Shown: positions 1 through 8,218, counted from the first letter of the stretch. The stretch: 34,852 bases of DNA from Paracraurococcus ruber (GCF_004353985.1 NZ_SMOA01000048.1:1-34852); one strand, 5' to 3'. Numbers and translations: made by a program. Notes: generated by a model from the letters alone, not told the origin.

Positions 1-1
1 C

Positions 2-1081
2 TGGGCGCTCTGGGCGGCGCTGCGGCGGCAGGGGCCGGTCGGGCATGTGCCGCGCCGGCTCGCCTCCGCGCTGCGCGACGGGCAGGCACCGGCGCCCACG
101 GCACCGCCGGCGGCGCTGCGGGGCGTGCTGCGGCATCCCTGGCTGCTGGACGCGCCGGAGGCCTGGGAGGCGCCGCCGACGCGCATCAGCGTCATCGCCT
201 GCACCCGCGATGGCGGGGCGCTGCTGCGCGACGCGCTGTCCTCCCTCGCCGCCCGCGCGGCGGAGCCGGCGCTGCTGGAGGCGCTGGTGGTGGACAATGG
301 CAGCACCGCGCCGGAGACGCTGGCGATCCTGGCCGAGGGCGAGGCGCGGGGCCGCTTCCGCGTGCTGCGGCGCGACGAGCCCTTCAACTGGTCGCGCCTC
401 AACACCCTGGCGGCGCGGCAGGCGACGGGCGACATCCTGCTGTTCCTCAACGACGACACGCGCATGCTGACCGATGGCTGGGACCGCATCCTGCGGCGGC
501 TGCTGGCCGAGCCGGAGGTGGGCGCGGTCGGCGCCCGGCTGCTCTACGAGGACCGGACCATCCAGCATGCCGGCGTGCTCTGCGGGCTGGAGGGGCTGGT
601 GGGGCATGACGGCGTCGGCGCGGCGGCGGAGGCGCCGGGGCCGCTCGGCCGCTGGCAGGTGCCGCGCCAGGCCGGCGCGGTGACCGGCGCCTTCCTCGCC
701 TGCCGGCGCGCCGCCTTCGACGCGGTGGGCGGCTTCGACGCGCAGGCCCTGCCGGTCAGCTTCAACGACGTGGACCTGTGCCTGAAGCTGCGCGCCGCCG
801 GCCTGGCGGTGCTGTACGAGCCGCGGATCGCGCTGCTGCACTACGAATCCAAGTCGCGCGGCCATGACGATGCCGACCCGGCGAAGCAGGAACGGGCGGA
901 GGCCGAGCAGGCCCGGCTGCGGGAGCGTTGGGGCGAGGCGCTGCTGCTGGACCCCGGCTGGAACCCGCATTGGAGCCGCTGGACGAAGCCCTTCGCGGCG
1001 CTAAGGGAGCCTTCGCCGGCCGAGATCGCCCGGCATCTGGCGGCCAGCTGCCGGGCGGATCCCTGGTCGCTGGCGGGCTGA
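2..1081 (+). CDS. Family 2 glycosyltransferase, C-terminal part (5' truncated by window edge)
   Basis: A GT-A fold glycosyltransferase that would transfer a sugar from a nucleotide donor, probably in surface polysaccharide assembly. The frame is open from base 2 and has no start codon before a GTG at 47. The residues before that GTG (GPVGHVPR) resemble the linker ending a first glycosyltransferase domain in two-domain GT2 proteins, so I read this as the second domain of a longer protein cut by the edge. Numbering from 47: beta1 RISVIACTRDGG near 46, LVVDNGS near 81, the donor-metal motif FLNDDTRML near 133, the acceptor-side motif NDVDLCLKLRAAG near 240, and HYESKSRG near 265. The last two are typical of rhamnosyltransferase-like GT2 enzymes. 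The TGA at 1079-1081 lies inside a 23-bp inverted repeat. Family is confident; sugar specificity cannot be read. Confidence 0.85.
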   Translation, partial: WALWAALRRQGPVGHVPRRLASALRDGQAPAPTAPPAALRGVLRHPWLLDAPEAWEAPPTRISVIACTRDGGALLRDALSSLAARAAEPALLEALVVDNGSTAPETLAILAEGEARGRFRVLRRDEPFNWSRLNTLAARQATGDILLFLNDDTRMLTDGWDRILRRLLAEPEVGAVGARLLYEDRTIQHAGVLCGLEGLVGHDGVGAAAEAPGPLGRWQVPRQAGAVTGAFLACRRAAFDAVGGFDAQALPVSFNDVDLCLKLRAAGLAVLYEPRIALLHYESKSRGHDDADPAKQERAEAEQARLRERWGEALLLDPGWNPHWSRWTKPFAALREPSPAEIARHLAASCRADPWSLAG

Positions 1082-1142
1082 CCGTCGCGGCGGCGGATCG
1101 CGTCCCGGACCGGACGACGCGCCGCCGCGACGGTCAGCCCGC
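1073..1142 (+). terminator. Long hairpin with 23-bp perfect stem at the glycosyltransferase 3' end
   Basis: The arms at 1073-1095 and 1120-1142 are perfect reverse complements over 23 bases. The 24-base loop holds a further 5-bp stem (1101-1105 with 1112-1116). The left arm contains the TGA stop of the glycosyltransferase at 1079-1081. No T-run follows. It sits in a convergent gap, so it could serve the upstream gene as a structured 3' end or terminator. The perfect symmetry is seen directly; the function is inferred. Confidence 0.6.
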
Positions 1143-1158
1143 AGGGCGGATCAGGCAT

Positions 1159-1205
1159 CCGGCCAGGCGCGGCCGGGAGCGAGAGGCCGGGGGCCCCCTG
1201 GCCGG
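1159..1205. terminator. Second hairpin in the convergent gap, 3' of the sensor kinase
   Basis: Arms 1159-1167 and 1197-1205 are perfect 9-bp reverse complements. Between them lies GC-rich sequence with a further GGGGGCCCCC palindrome around 1189-1198. It lies about 50 bases beyond the stop of the minus-strand kinase, where a terminator is expected. No T-run is present on either strand. Confidence 0.35.
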
Positions 1206-1252
1206 GCGGCGGATGCACGCGCCCGGGCGGTCACGCCGCGCCGCGCTAAGCC

Positions 1253-2941
1253 CTATTCCGCCGCGAGAAGCGCCGGCGCGGCGACCAGGCAGCCGGCCGG
1301 CAGCCCGATGCTGCAGCGCAGGCCTTCCGCCCGCCATTCCCGCGCGATCCGCCCGCCAAGCTGGTCGCGGATCGTCGCATCCAGGATGCGGGTGCCGAAG
1401 CCGGCCGGTGCGCGGCCGCGCGGCTGCGGCACCGCCAGGGTTTCCTGCCAGGCGAGGTCGAGCCCGCCTTCCGGCAGCCATCGCCAGGTGAGGGAGAGGC
1501 TGCCGCCCGGCGCCGCCAGGGCGCCATGGCGCGCCGCGTTGCTGGCCAGTTCGTGCAGCACCATCGCCATGGGTTGCGCCGCGAGCGGCGAGAGCAGCAC
1601 CGGCGGCCCGGCCAGCTGCGCCCGCTGGCCGGACGGGCCCTGCCGGTTCAGCTCCGCCGTCGCCAGGCGTCGCAGGTCGGCCCCCTCCCAGCGGGATTGC
1701 GCCAGCAGCGTATGGGCGCGGGCCAGGGCGGCGATGCGGGCCTCGACGCGCGGCAGCAGGCCGGCCGGCGGCTCCCCGCGGCTGAGCCGCAGCAGGGCCT
1801 GGACCACGGCCAGGGCGTTGCGGGCGCGGTGGTCCACCTCGTGCAGCAGGCGCTGCTGCGCCTCCTCCGCTTCCCGCCGCGCGGTCGCGTCGCCGATCAC
1901 GCCATGCCAGAGGATGCCGCGCGGCCCGGGCCAGGCCTGGATGCGCAGCTCGATCCAGCGCTGCGGCAGCCCCGGCGTGGCGCGCAGGCGCAGCGTGCAT
2001 TGCGTCGGCTCGCCGCTGCGGCGGCCCTGCTCCAGCGCCGCCTGCAGCAGGGGGGCGTCGGCGGGGTCGAGCCGCTGCCGCAGCGCATCGCCGCGCGCCA
2101 GGCAGGCCGGCTGCCAGCCCAGGATGGCCGCCGCGCTGGCGTCCCAGGTGACCTCGTCCGCCGCCTCGTCCCAGGACCAGCAGCCGAGGCCGGCGGCGCC
2201 GAGCGCGAGGCGCTGCCGCGCCGTGCTCTCGGCCAGGCTGGCGCGCCGCAGCGCCTCGTCCCGCAGCGCGGCCGCCGCGGTGGCGCGGATCCGCCGGTCC
2301 CAGCGCAGGGCGAAGCCGGCCAGCAGCAGCAGGGCCAGGGCGGCGACCGCCAGGAAGGGCAGGACGGAAGGCGTCGCGGGCGGGGCCTGCAGCGCCGCAA
2401 CCTGCAGCGGCCAGCCGGGCACCGCGCGGCGGACCACCAGCACGCCCTGCTCCGGCTCGGTCCCCGCGCCGCTGCGCAGCAGCACCTGGCCGTCCGGGGC
2501 CAGCAGCGCGATGCGGATGCCATCGCGCGGCGCGAGCATCGCCAGGGCGGCGCCGAGGGAGGCAAGGTCGGGCTCCACCCCCTGCAGCGCCAGATGGGTC
2601 CATGGCATCGGCACGGCGGCCGGCTCGCGCGGCGCGGCATCGGCGGTGGCCGGCGGGGCGGCCGGGTTGCGCGGCGCGTCCTCCGCCCGGCGGGGCGTCG
2701 CCGCCTGCTGCGCCAGCAGCGCCGCGACGGCGTCCGCCGCCTTGGCCGCCAGGCGGCCGAGCCGATCGATCTCGGCGAGCGGCGGCGGCACCGCGCGTTC
2801 GATCAGGATGAGGGCGGGCGGGGCGAGGATCGCCGCCAGCAGCAGCCCGAGGGCAAGCCATGACGGGCCCGGCCGGCCGGGTGCCAGACCTGTCGAGCGA
2901 ACCCGGCGGCGTGGCGACTGCAAGGTGGCGGTGATGCCCAT
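1253..2941 (-). CDS. HWE/HisKA_2-family sensor histidine kinase with PAS domain, orphan
   Basis: Membrane sensor kinase of 562 residues. I chose the ATG at 2941 because the first membrane helix starts about 28 residues later; the longer frame to 3121 adds an uncharacteristic basic stretch. Domains in order: helix 1 at 28-50; periplasmic part about 51-192, rich in Ala and Pro; helix 2 at 193-213; a PAS-like fold about 240-355 (LGCWSWDEAADEVTW, ILGWQP); an H box with HEVDHRARNAL placing the phospho-acceptor at His371; an N box HELASNAARHGAL with Asn468; and LAWQE at 497-501, the W-x-E signature that names the HWE class. The G box is FGTRIL. No response regulator is encoded beside it, so its partner is elsewhere. 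The signal sensed is unknown. It is transcribed divergently from the MBL hydrolase. Confidence 0.85.
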   Translation of the reverse strand: MGITATLQSPRRRVRSTGLAPGRPGPSWLALGLLLAAILAPPALILIERAVPPPLAEIDRLGRLAAKAADAVAALLAQQAATPRRAEDAPRNPAAPPATADAAPREPAAVPMPWTHLALQGVEPDLASLGAALAMLAPRDGIRIALLAPDGQVLLRSGAGTEPEQGVLVVRRAVPGWPLQVAALQAPPATPSVLPFLAVAALALLLLAGFALRWDRRIRATAAAALRDEALRRASLAESTARQRLALGAAGLGCWSWDEAADEVTWDASAAAILGWQPACLARGDALRQRLDPADAPLLQAALEQGRRSGEPTQCTLRLRATPGLPQRWIELRIQAWPGPRGILWHGVIGDATARREAEEAQQRLLHEVDHRARNALAVVQALLRLSRGEPPAGLLPRVEARIAALARAHTLLAQSRWEGADLRRLATAELNRQGPSGQRAQLAGPPVLLSPLAAQPMAMVLHELASNAARHGALAAPGGSLSLTWRWLPEGGLDLAWQETLAVPQPRGRAPAGFGTRILDATIRDQLGGRIAREWRAEGLRCSIGLPAGCLVAAPALLAAE

Positions 2942-3189
2942 AGCGGGCGCCTGTCGCTGCCGCGTGGGCCCCTTGCCCGACGCTTCCTGGCCGCAGAATG
3001 ATCTCGATGGGCGAAATGTGCATGTCGAAATCGCGTGAAGCGCGCATCCGACCTTTGGCGGTGAAGGGCATCCGGCCCCAGGGTCCAGGCGCCGCGGCGC
3101 GCCGCCAGCGCGGATCGACAAGCCGGCGATCGGCCGTATCGTGGCGGCGGAGCCCGGTGCGAGGATGCGGCGGGCGGAGAACCCTGTCG

Positions 3190-4221
3190 ATGCCCGAATC
3201 CCCGCGTCCGCTTGCGCCGGAGGCGCCCGCGCCGGGCGAGGTGCGGATGCTGCAGCCCGGCCTGCTGCGCGCCCGCATGCCGCTGCCCTTCCCTCCCGGC
3301 CATGTGAACATCTGGCTGCTGGAGCATGCCGGCGGCTGGCTGGCGGTGGACACCAGCGTGTCCAGCCGCACGACGCGGGAATTGTGGGACCAGGTGCTGG
3401 CGCAGCCGGAACTGGGCGGGCGCGGCCTGACCGGCCTGATCGTCACGCATTTCCACCCCGACCATATCGGCCTGACCGGCTGGCTGTGCGAACGCTTCGG
3501 GCTGTTCCCGACGATGACGCGCATCGAATGGCTGATGGCGCGCGCGCTGTGGTACGACAGCGGGCCGGACATGATGGCGCAGCAGGTCGCGCACTACACG
3601 CGCGCCGGCTGCCCGGCGGAATACCTCTCCTTCGTCGAGGGGCGCGGGCCGCTCTACCAGCGGGCGGTCGGCGAATTGCCGCGCAGCTTCCATGCGCTGA
3701 AGGATGGCCGGTCCACGACGATCGGCGGCAGCGAATGGCGCGTGGTGACCGGCGCCGGACATGCGCCGGACATGGCGACGCTGTACAGCGCCGAGCGCGG
3801 GGTGCTGATCTCGGCGGACCAGATCCTGCCGCGCATCTCGCCCTATATCGGCCTGCATCCGGGGGAGCCGGAGGCCGACCCGCTGGGCGACTTCCTGGCC
3901 AGCAACGAGCGCTTCCGCGGCCTGCCGGAGGAGACGCTGGTGCTGCCTTCGCATGGCGAGCCCTTCACCACGCTGCATCGCCGCCTGGACCAGCTGGCGG
4001 CGCATCATGCGGAGCGGCTGGATGCGCTGGCCGAATCCTGCCGGGAGCCGCTGACCGCCTACGAGGCCGCGCAGGTGCTGTTCCCGCGCGCCAGCGGCGA
4101 GCTTTCGCAGGTGGGCTTCACCGTGGGCGAGACGCTGGCGCATCTGCGCCGCCTGGAGCGCCAGGGCCGCGTGGCGGCGGAGCCCCTGGGCGAGGTCCTG
4201 CGCTTCCGCACGCGCGCATAG
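3190..4221 (+). CDS. MBL-fold metallohydrolase with C-terminal winged-helix region
   Basis: Metallo-beta-lactamase fold hydrolase of 343 residues. Zinc ligands are visible: HFHPDH (His87, His89, Asp91, His92), His191 in GAGHAPD, Asp210 in SADQ and His255 in LPSHGEP. The last 85 residues look like the winged-helix tail found in LACTB2-like and related hydrolases. The frame is open back to 2998, but the ATG at 3190 is preferred: it has GGCGGAGA about 10 bases upstream, and the extension is basic and lacks family similarity. It is the first gene of a same-strand run with an amine oxidase-like enzyme, an M20 peptidase, a permease and a DUF3237 protein, so a catabolic hydrolase is more likely than an antibiotic lactamase. 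Substrate unknown; thioester, lactone or phosphodiester bonds are all possible. Confidence 0.87.
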   Translation: MPESPRPLAPEAPAPGEVRMLQPGLLRARMPLPFPPGHVNIWLLEHAGGWLAVDTSVSSRTTRELWDQVLAQPELGGRGLTGLIVTHFHPDHIGLTGWLCERFGLFPTMTRIEWLMARALWYDSGPDMMAQQVAHYTRAGCPAEYLSFVEGRGPLYQRAVGELPRSFHALKDGRSTTIGGSEWRVVTGAGHAPDMATLYSAERGVLISADQILPRISPYIGLHPGEPEADPLGDFLASNERFRGLPEETLVLPSHGEPFTTLHRRLDQLAAHHAERLDALAESCREPLTAYEAAQVLFPRASGELSQVGFTVGETLAHLRRLERQGRVAAEPLGEVLRFRTRA

Positions 4222-4250
4222 ACCCACAGAAGAAGGAGAGGGGGGGCGCG

Positions 4251-4272
4251 GGGGGAGAGTTCTCTCTCCCCC
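4251..4272 (+). terminator. Hairpin between the MBL hydrolase and the FAD oxidoreductase
   Basis: GGGGGAGAG (4251-4259) and CTCTCCCCC (4264-4272) form a perfect 9-bp stem with a TTCT loop. The start codon of the next gene is 15 bases beyond. No T-run follows directly, but CTCTTT comes shortly after. It could be an attenuator or processing site inside the operon rather than a full terminator. Confidence 0.4.
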
Positions 4273-4287
4273 TGCCTCTTTGGGGTG

Positions 4288-5547
4288 ATGGACGCAGTCG
4301 TCATCGGCGCCGGCGCGGCGGGGATCGCGGCGGCAAGGCGGCTTCTGGCCCTTGGCCGGACCGTGCAGGTGCTGGAAGCGGGCGGGCGCCTGGGCGGCCG
4401 GGCGTACACGGACGGCGCGTCGCTCGGCGCGCCCTTCGACCATGGCGCCTCCTGGATCCATGTCGCGGAGACCAACCCGCTGACGCCGGTGGCCCGCGCG
4501 CTGGGGTACACGCTGCGCGACGAGCGCCGCCGGGTGCGCGACATCCTGCTGACGGAGGGCCGCCCGGCGACGCCGGCGGAGCGCGCGGCGCATGACGACG
4601 CGGCCGAGGCCTGGGAGGCGGCGGCGGAGGCGCGCGACGCGGCGGGCGGCGCCGACATCCCCCTGGCCGCGGCGGTGCCGCGCGGCGGCCCCTGGGACGC
4701 GACCATCGCCCACTGGTTCAGCGACATCATCTCGGGCGTCGGTGCCGACCGCTTCAGCCTGCGGGACTATGTCGCCACGGCGCTGGACGGCGCGAACCTG
4801 CAGGTGGCGGAGGGCTTCGGCACGCTGGTCGCACGGCTGGGCGAGGGGCTGCCGGTGCGGCTGGGCGCGCCGGTGCGGCGCCTGCGCTGGGACGGCGCGG
4901 GCGTGACCGCCGAAGGCGACTGGGGCGCGCTGCGGGCGCGGGCGGCGATCGTCACCGTCTCGACCGGCGTGCTGGCTGCGGGCGGCCTCCGCTTCGCGCC
5001 GGACCTGCCCGCCGAGGTGCAGTCAGCCATCCACGGTGTCCCGCAGGGGCTGCTGAGCAAGGTGGCGCTGCGGGCCTCCGGGCCCGGGCGGCTCGGCCTC
5101 GGCCCCTTCGCACGGCTGGGGCGGCGGGTGGCGGCGCCGGGCGATGCGCCGATGTCCTGGATGCTCTGGCCCTGGGGCCGCGACCATGTGGTGGGCTTCA
5201 TCGGCGGCGACGCGGCGTGGGAATTGGCGCGGCAGGGCCCGGCCGCGGCCGAGGCCTTCGCGCGCGAGGACCTGGCGCGCTTCTTCGGCGCGGCGGAGGT
5301 CGCCCGCAGCCTCGCCCCCGGCGCGGTGGCGACCGGCTGGGCGGAGGATCCGCTGTTCCGCGGCGCCTATTCGCATGCCCTGGTCGGGCAGCATGGCGCC
5401 CGGGCGGCGCTGCGCGATGCGGCGCTGGCCGGCGGGCGGCTGCGCTTCGCCGGGGAGGCCTGCCACCCCCGCCTGGCCGGCACCGTCGGCGGCGCCTGGG
5501 AGAGCGGGGAGCACGCCGCGGCGGAAATCAGCGCCGCCCTCGGCTGA
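4288..5547 (+). CDS. FAD-dependent oxidoreductase, flavin monoamine oxidase family
   Basis: Flavoenzyme of 419 residues expected to oxidise an amine or a C-N/C-C bond with FAD and release hydrogen peroxide. The N-terminus carries the dinucleotide-binding motif VVIGAGAAG (residues 4-12) with the ribose-binding Glu30, followed by the GGRLGGR signature of the amine oxidase superfamily. Near the C-terminus LRFAGEACH and GTVGGAWESG form the second FAD contact and the helix against the isoalloxazine ring, as in monoamine, polyamine and tryptophan oxidases. No signal peptide is seen, so it is probably cytoplasmic. The ATG at 4288 is preceded by a GTG at 4285; the Shine-Dalgarno match is poor and a strong hairpin lies just upstream. 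The next gene starts 31 bases after the stop. Substrate cannot be assigned; a polyamine or other primary amine is plausible. Confidence 0.85.
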   Translation: MDAVVIGAGAAGIAAARRLLALGRTVQVLEAGGRLGGRAYTDGASLGAPFDHGASWIHVAETNPLTPVARALGYTLRDERRRVRDILLTEGRPATPAERAAHDDAAEAWEAAAEARDAAGGADIPLAAAVPRGGPWDATIAHWFSDIISGVGADRFSLRDYVATALDGANLQVAEGFGTLVARLGEGLPVRLGAPVRRLRWDGAGVTAEGDWGALRARAAIVTVSTGVLAAGGLRFAPDLPAEVQSAIHGVPQGLLSKVALRASGPGRLGLGPFARLGRRVAAPGDAPMSWMLWPWGRDHVVGFIGGDAAWELARQGPAAAEAFAREDLARFFGAAEVARSLAPGAVATGWAEDPLFRGAYSHALVGQHGARAALRDAALAGGRLRFAGEACHPRLAGTVGGAWESGEHAAAEISAALG

Positions 5548-5578
5548 CGGCAAGGCCGGCTTGGCGCATGCTGCCGGC

Positions 5579-6829
5579 ATGACACGCCAGGAATTCGCGG
5601 CCGCCGCCGCAGCCCGCGCCGGCGAGGTGGTGGCCCTGACGCGGGCGCTGGTCGCCGTGCCCTCCCCCAACCCGCCGGGCGACACGAATGCCTGCGCCGA
5701 GGCGGCGGCGGCGCTGATCCGCGACGCGGTCCCGGATGCCGAGGTGGCGCTGCACCGGACCAGCGACCTGGTGGCGAATGTCGTCGCGCGGGTGCGCGGC
5801 AGCGGGCCGGGGCGGCGCGTGGTGTTCAACGGCCATCTCGACACCTATCCGGTGAACGAGGCGCTGCCCTGGACCGTGCCGCCGCTGGGCGGCGTGCTGC
5901 GCGACGGCAGGCTGTATGGCCGCGGCACGGCCGACATGAAGGGCGGCATCGCCGCCTCCATCCTCGCCCTGTCGCTGCTGGCGCGGCACCGCGCGTTGTG
6001 GCGGGGGGAGGCGGTGCTGACGCTCGCGGGCGACGAGGAATCCATGGGCCCGCTGGGCACCAGATGGCTGATGGACAATGTCCCGCATGCGGTGGGCGAC
6101 GCGGTCATCATCGGCGATGCCGGCAGCCCGCGGGTGCTGCGCTTCGGCGAGAAGGGCTTCCTGTGGCTGGAGATCGAGGCGGAGGGGCGGGCGGCGCATG
6201 GCGCGCATGTGCATCTGGGCGTCAATGCGCTGGACCGGCTGTGTGCCGCGCTGGATGCGGTGCGCGGGCTGCGCGCCCTGGTGCCGGAGGCGCCGGCGGG
6301 CGTGACGGCGGCGATCGCCGCGGCCAGGCCGGTCAGCGAGGCGCTGGCCGGCGCCGGCGAGGCGGATGTGCTGGGCAGCGTGACGGTGAATATCGGCCGG
6401 ATCGAGGGTGGGACCTCGACCAACCTGGTGCCGGCCAGCGCGCGGGCGGGCGTCGATATCCGCCTGCCGGTCGGCGTGGCCTGCGCCCGGGCGGAGGCGG
6501 CGCTGGCCGCGGCGCTGGCGGCGCACCCGGGCGTCACCTGGCGCGTGACCCGCCGCTTCGAGCCGAACCACACCGACCCGGCGCAGGCGGTGGTGCGGGT
6601 GACGGCCGCGGCGGCGGCGGAGGTGCTGGGCGGCCCCTGCGCCGTGAACATGCGGGTCGGCGGCAGCGATGCGCGGTGGTTCCGCATGGCCGGGCTGCCC
6701 ACCGTGGTCTATGGCCCGACGCCGCACAACATGGGCGGCGCCGACGAATACGTGCTGGTGGAGGAGCTGGAGCAGGTGGCGCGGGTGCATGCGCTGGCGG
6801 CGCTGGACCTGCTTTCGGCACCGGCGTGA
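5579..6829 (+). CDS. M20-family metallopeptidase (ArgE/DapE-like amidohydrolase)
   Basis: Dizinc hydrolase of 416 residues cleaving an amide or peptide bond, probably in the cytoplasm. Visible active-site elements: NGHLDT with His86 and Asp88, RGTADMKGG with bridging Asp119, GDEES with general base Glu153 and ligand Glu154, and a C-terminal PTPHNMGG supplying the last His. The dimerisation lid runs from about 195 to 310, with AAHGAHVHLGVNA near its start. The ATG at 5579 follows the oxidase stop by 31 bases; its ribosome site is weak, so translation may depend on the upstream gene. The stop TGA overlaps the GTG start of the EamA permease. A second M20 protein lies at 14248-15435 but is of the CPG2 type and not a close copy. 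Its neighbours suggest it deacylates or hydrolyses the compound handled by the oxidase. Confidence 0.9.
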   Translation: MTRQEFAAAAAARAGEVVALTRALVAVPSPNPPGDTNACAEAAAALIRDAVPDAEVALHRTSDLVANVVARVRGSGPGRRVVFNGHLDTYPVNEALPWTVPPLGGVLRDGRLYGRGTADMKGGIAASILALSLLARHRALWRGEAVLTLAGDEESMGPLGTRWLMDNVPHAVGDAVIIGDAGSPRVLRFGEKGFLWLEIEAEGRAAHGAHVHLGVNALDRLCAALDAVRGLRALVPEAPAGVTAAIAAARPVSEALAGAGEADVLGSVTVNIGRIEGGTSTNLVPASARAGVDIRLPVGVACARAEAALAAALAAHPGVTWRVTRRFEPNHTDPAQAVVRVTAAAAAEVLGGPCAVNMRVGGSDARWFRMAGLPTVVYGPTPHNMGGADEYVLVEELEQVARVHALAALDLLSAPA

Positions 6830-7731
6830 CCGCGCCGCGCCCATCGGCCGAGGCGGCGCGCAGCCCGCCGCAGGACGTGCCGCGGGCCATGCTGTGGATG
6901 CTGGCCTCCGGCCTGCTGTTCACCGGGCTGAACGCGCTGCTGCGGACCCTGGCGCAGCAGCTGGATCCCTTCGTCGCGCAGTTCCTCCGCTACGCCGCCG
7001 GGCTGCTGGTGATGCTGCCCTTCATCCTGCGCGCCGGCCTCGCGGCCTATCGCCCCAAGGGCATGGGCGGGCAGCTCTGGCGCGGCGCGGTGCACACGGC
7101 CGGCCTGGTGCTGTGGTTCATCGCCGTGCCGCATGTGCCGCTGGCGGAGATGGTGGCGCTGGGCTTCACCACGCCGCTCTTCATCATGCTGGGCGCCGTG
7201 CTGATCCTGCGCGAGACGCTGGTCCCGGCGCGCTGGGCGGCGGCGCTGGTGGGCTTCGCCGGCGTGCTGGTGGTGGTCTCGCCCGGGCTCGGCGGCGGCG
7301 GCAACCCCTATGCGCTGGTGATGCTGGCCAGCGCGCCGCTGTTCGCCGCCAGCTTCCTGATCACCAAGGCGCTGACCCGGCGGGACAGCCCGGCGGTGAT
7401 CGTCGCCTGGCAGGCGATCGGCGTCACGATGTTCACCCTGCCCATGGCGCTCTATGCCTGGACCTGGCCGACGCCGCTGCAATGGGCGCTGTTCCTGGCG
7501 ACGGGCGTGCTCGGCTCGGCCGGGCATTTCTGCCTGACGCGCGGGTATTCGCTGGCCGACATCTCGGCGACGCAGCCGGTCAAATTCCTGGAGCTGATCT
7601 GGGCGTCGCTGATGGGCTTCGCGGTCTGGGGCGACGTGCCGACCCACACGACGCTGCTGGGCGGCGCGGTGATCTTCGCCGCCACCACCTGGATCGCGCG
7701 CCGGGAAGCACGGGCGAGGGCGAGGGCATGA
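6826..7731 (+). CDS. EamA/DMT-family transporter
   Basis: Inner-membrane permease of 301 residues in the drug/metabolite transporter superfamily, with about ten hydrophobic segments in two EamA repeats. The first repeat begins near MLWMLASGLLFTGLNALL and the second near NPYALVMLASAPLFAASF. I chose the GTG at 6826 because it overlaps the preceding stop (GTGA), the usual sign of translational coupling; an ATG at 6889 would trim 21 polar residues and also begins just before helix 1. Its own stop overlaps the ATG of the DUF3237 gene. Members of this family usually export small metabolites or amino acids, and some import purines or S-adenosylmethionine. Placement after an amidohydrolase and an amine oxidase suggests it moves the substrate or product of that pathway; direction is unknown. 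Confidence 0.87.
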   Translation: MTAPRPSAEAARSPPQDVPRAMLWMLASGLLFTGLNALLRTLAQQLDPFVAQFLRYAAGLLVMLPFILRAGLAAYRPKGMGGQLWRGAVHTAGLVLWFIAVPHVPLAEMVALGFTTPLFIMLGAVLILRETLVPARWAAALVGFAGVLVVVSPGLGGGGNPYALVMLASAPLFAASFLITKALTRRDSPAVIVAWQAIGVTMFTLPMALYAWTWPTPLQWALFLATGVLGSAGHFCLTRGYSLADISATQPVKFLELIWASLMGFAVWGDVPTHTTLLGGAVIFAATTWIARREARARARA

Positions 7732-8204
7732 CCGACATCCCGCCGGTGGCGCAGGGCGGATCGCGGGACGGCAGGCATGCCGCCCCCGGCACGGCGTTCG
7801 TCTGGGAGGCGCTGGTCGAGATCGGCCCGACCCGGATGCTGGGGCAGGGGCCGCTGGGCGAGCGGCGCCTGGTCCCGATCCTCGGCGGCCGGTTCGAGGG
7901 GCCGCGGATCCGCGGCCGCGTGCTGCCCGGCGGCGCCGACCGGCAATTGCTCCGCCCCGACGGGGTGAAGCGGCTGGAGGCGCTGTACGAGATCGAGGCC
8001 GAGGACGGCGCGGTCATCACCGTGCTGAACCGGGTGGTGATCGCGCCGCGGGAGGGCGCGGCGGACTACCGCGCCTCGACGCTGGAGGTGACGGCGCCGG
8101 AAGGGCCGCATGGCTGGCTGAACCGGCTGGCCTTCGTGGGCACGCTGCATCCGCTGGCGCCCAGGCCGGCCGTGCTGGTGCGGGTGTTCAGCCTGGTGGC
8201 CTGA
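7728..8204 (+). CDS. DUF3237 domain-containing protein
   Basis: Protein of 158 residues matching the DUF3237 family, a small beta-barrel fold often found beside catabolic oxidoreductases. Visible family features are an early FVWEALVEIGP strand, GGRFEGPRIRGRVLPGGAD in the middle, DGVKRLEALYEIEAEDG, and the ending VLVRVFSLVA. The ATG overlaps the stop of the EamA gene (ATGA), so it is the last gene of a translationally coupled set. There is no signal peptide or membrane segment. Biochemical function is not established for the family as far as I know; a binding or auxiliary role for the neighbouring enzymes is inference. Confidence 0.85.
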   Translation: MTDIPPVAQGGSRDGRHAAPGTAFVWEALVEIGPTRMLGQGPLGERRLVPILGGRFEGPRIRGRVLPGGADRQLLRPDGVKRLEALYEIEAEDGAVITVLNRVVIAPREGAADYRASTLEVTAPEGPHGWLNRLAFVGTLHPLAPRPAVLVRVFSLVA

Positions 8205-8218
8205 GGGCCGCGCGAACG

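Noticed and set aside
2942-3121. N-terminal extension of the sensor kinase to 3121
   Set aside because: It would place 60 residues of Cys/Arg/Pro-rich sequence before the first membrane helix; the ATG at 2941 is more natural.
2998-3189. N-terminal extension of the MBL hydrolase to an ATG at 2998
   Set aside because: The added 64 residues are Arg-rich and unlike the family, and the ATG at 3190 has a good ribosome site.
1134-3572. Minus-strand open frame of 812 codons over the kinase region
   Set aside because: It is the shifted shadow of the kinase gene, rich in Ala/Gly/Arg without domain motifs, and it would run across the start of the divergent hydrolase.
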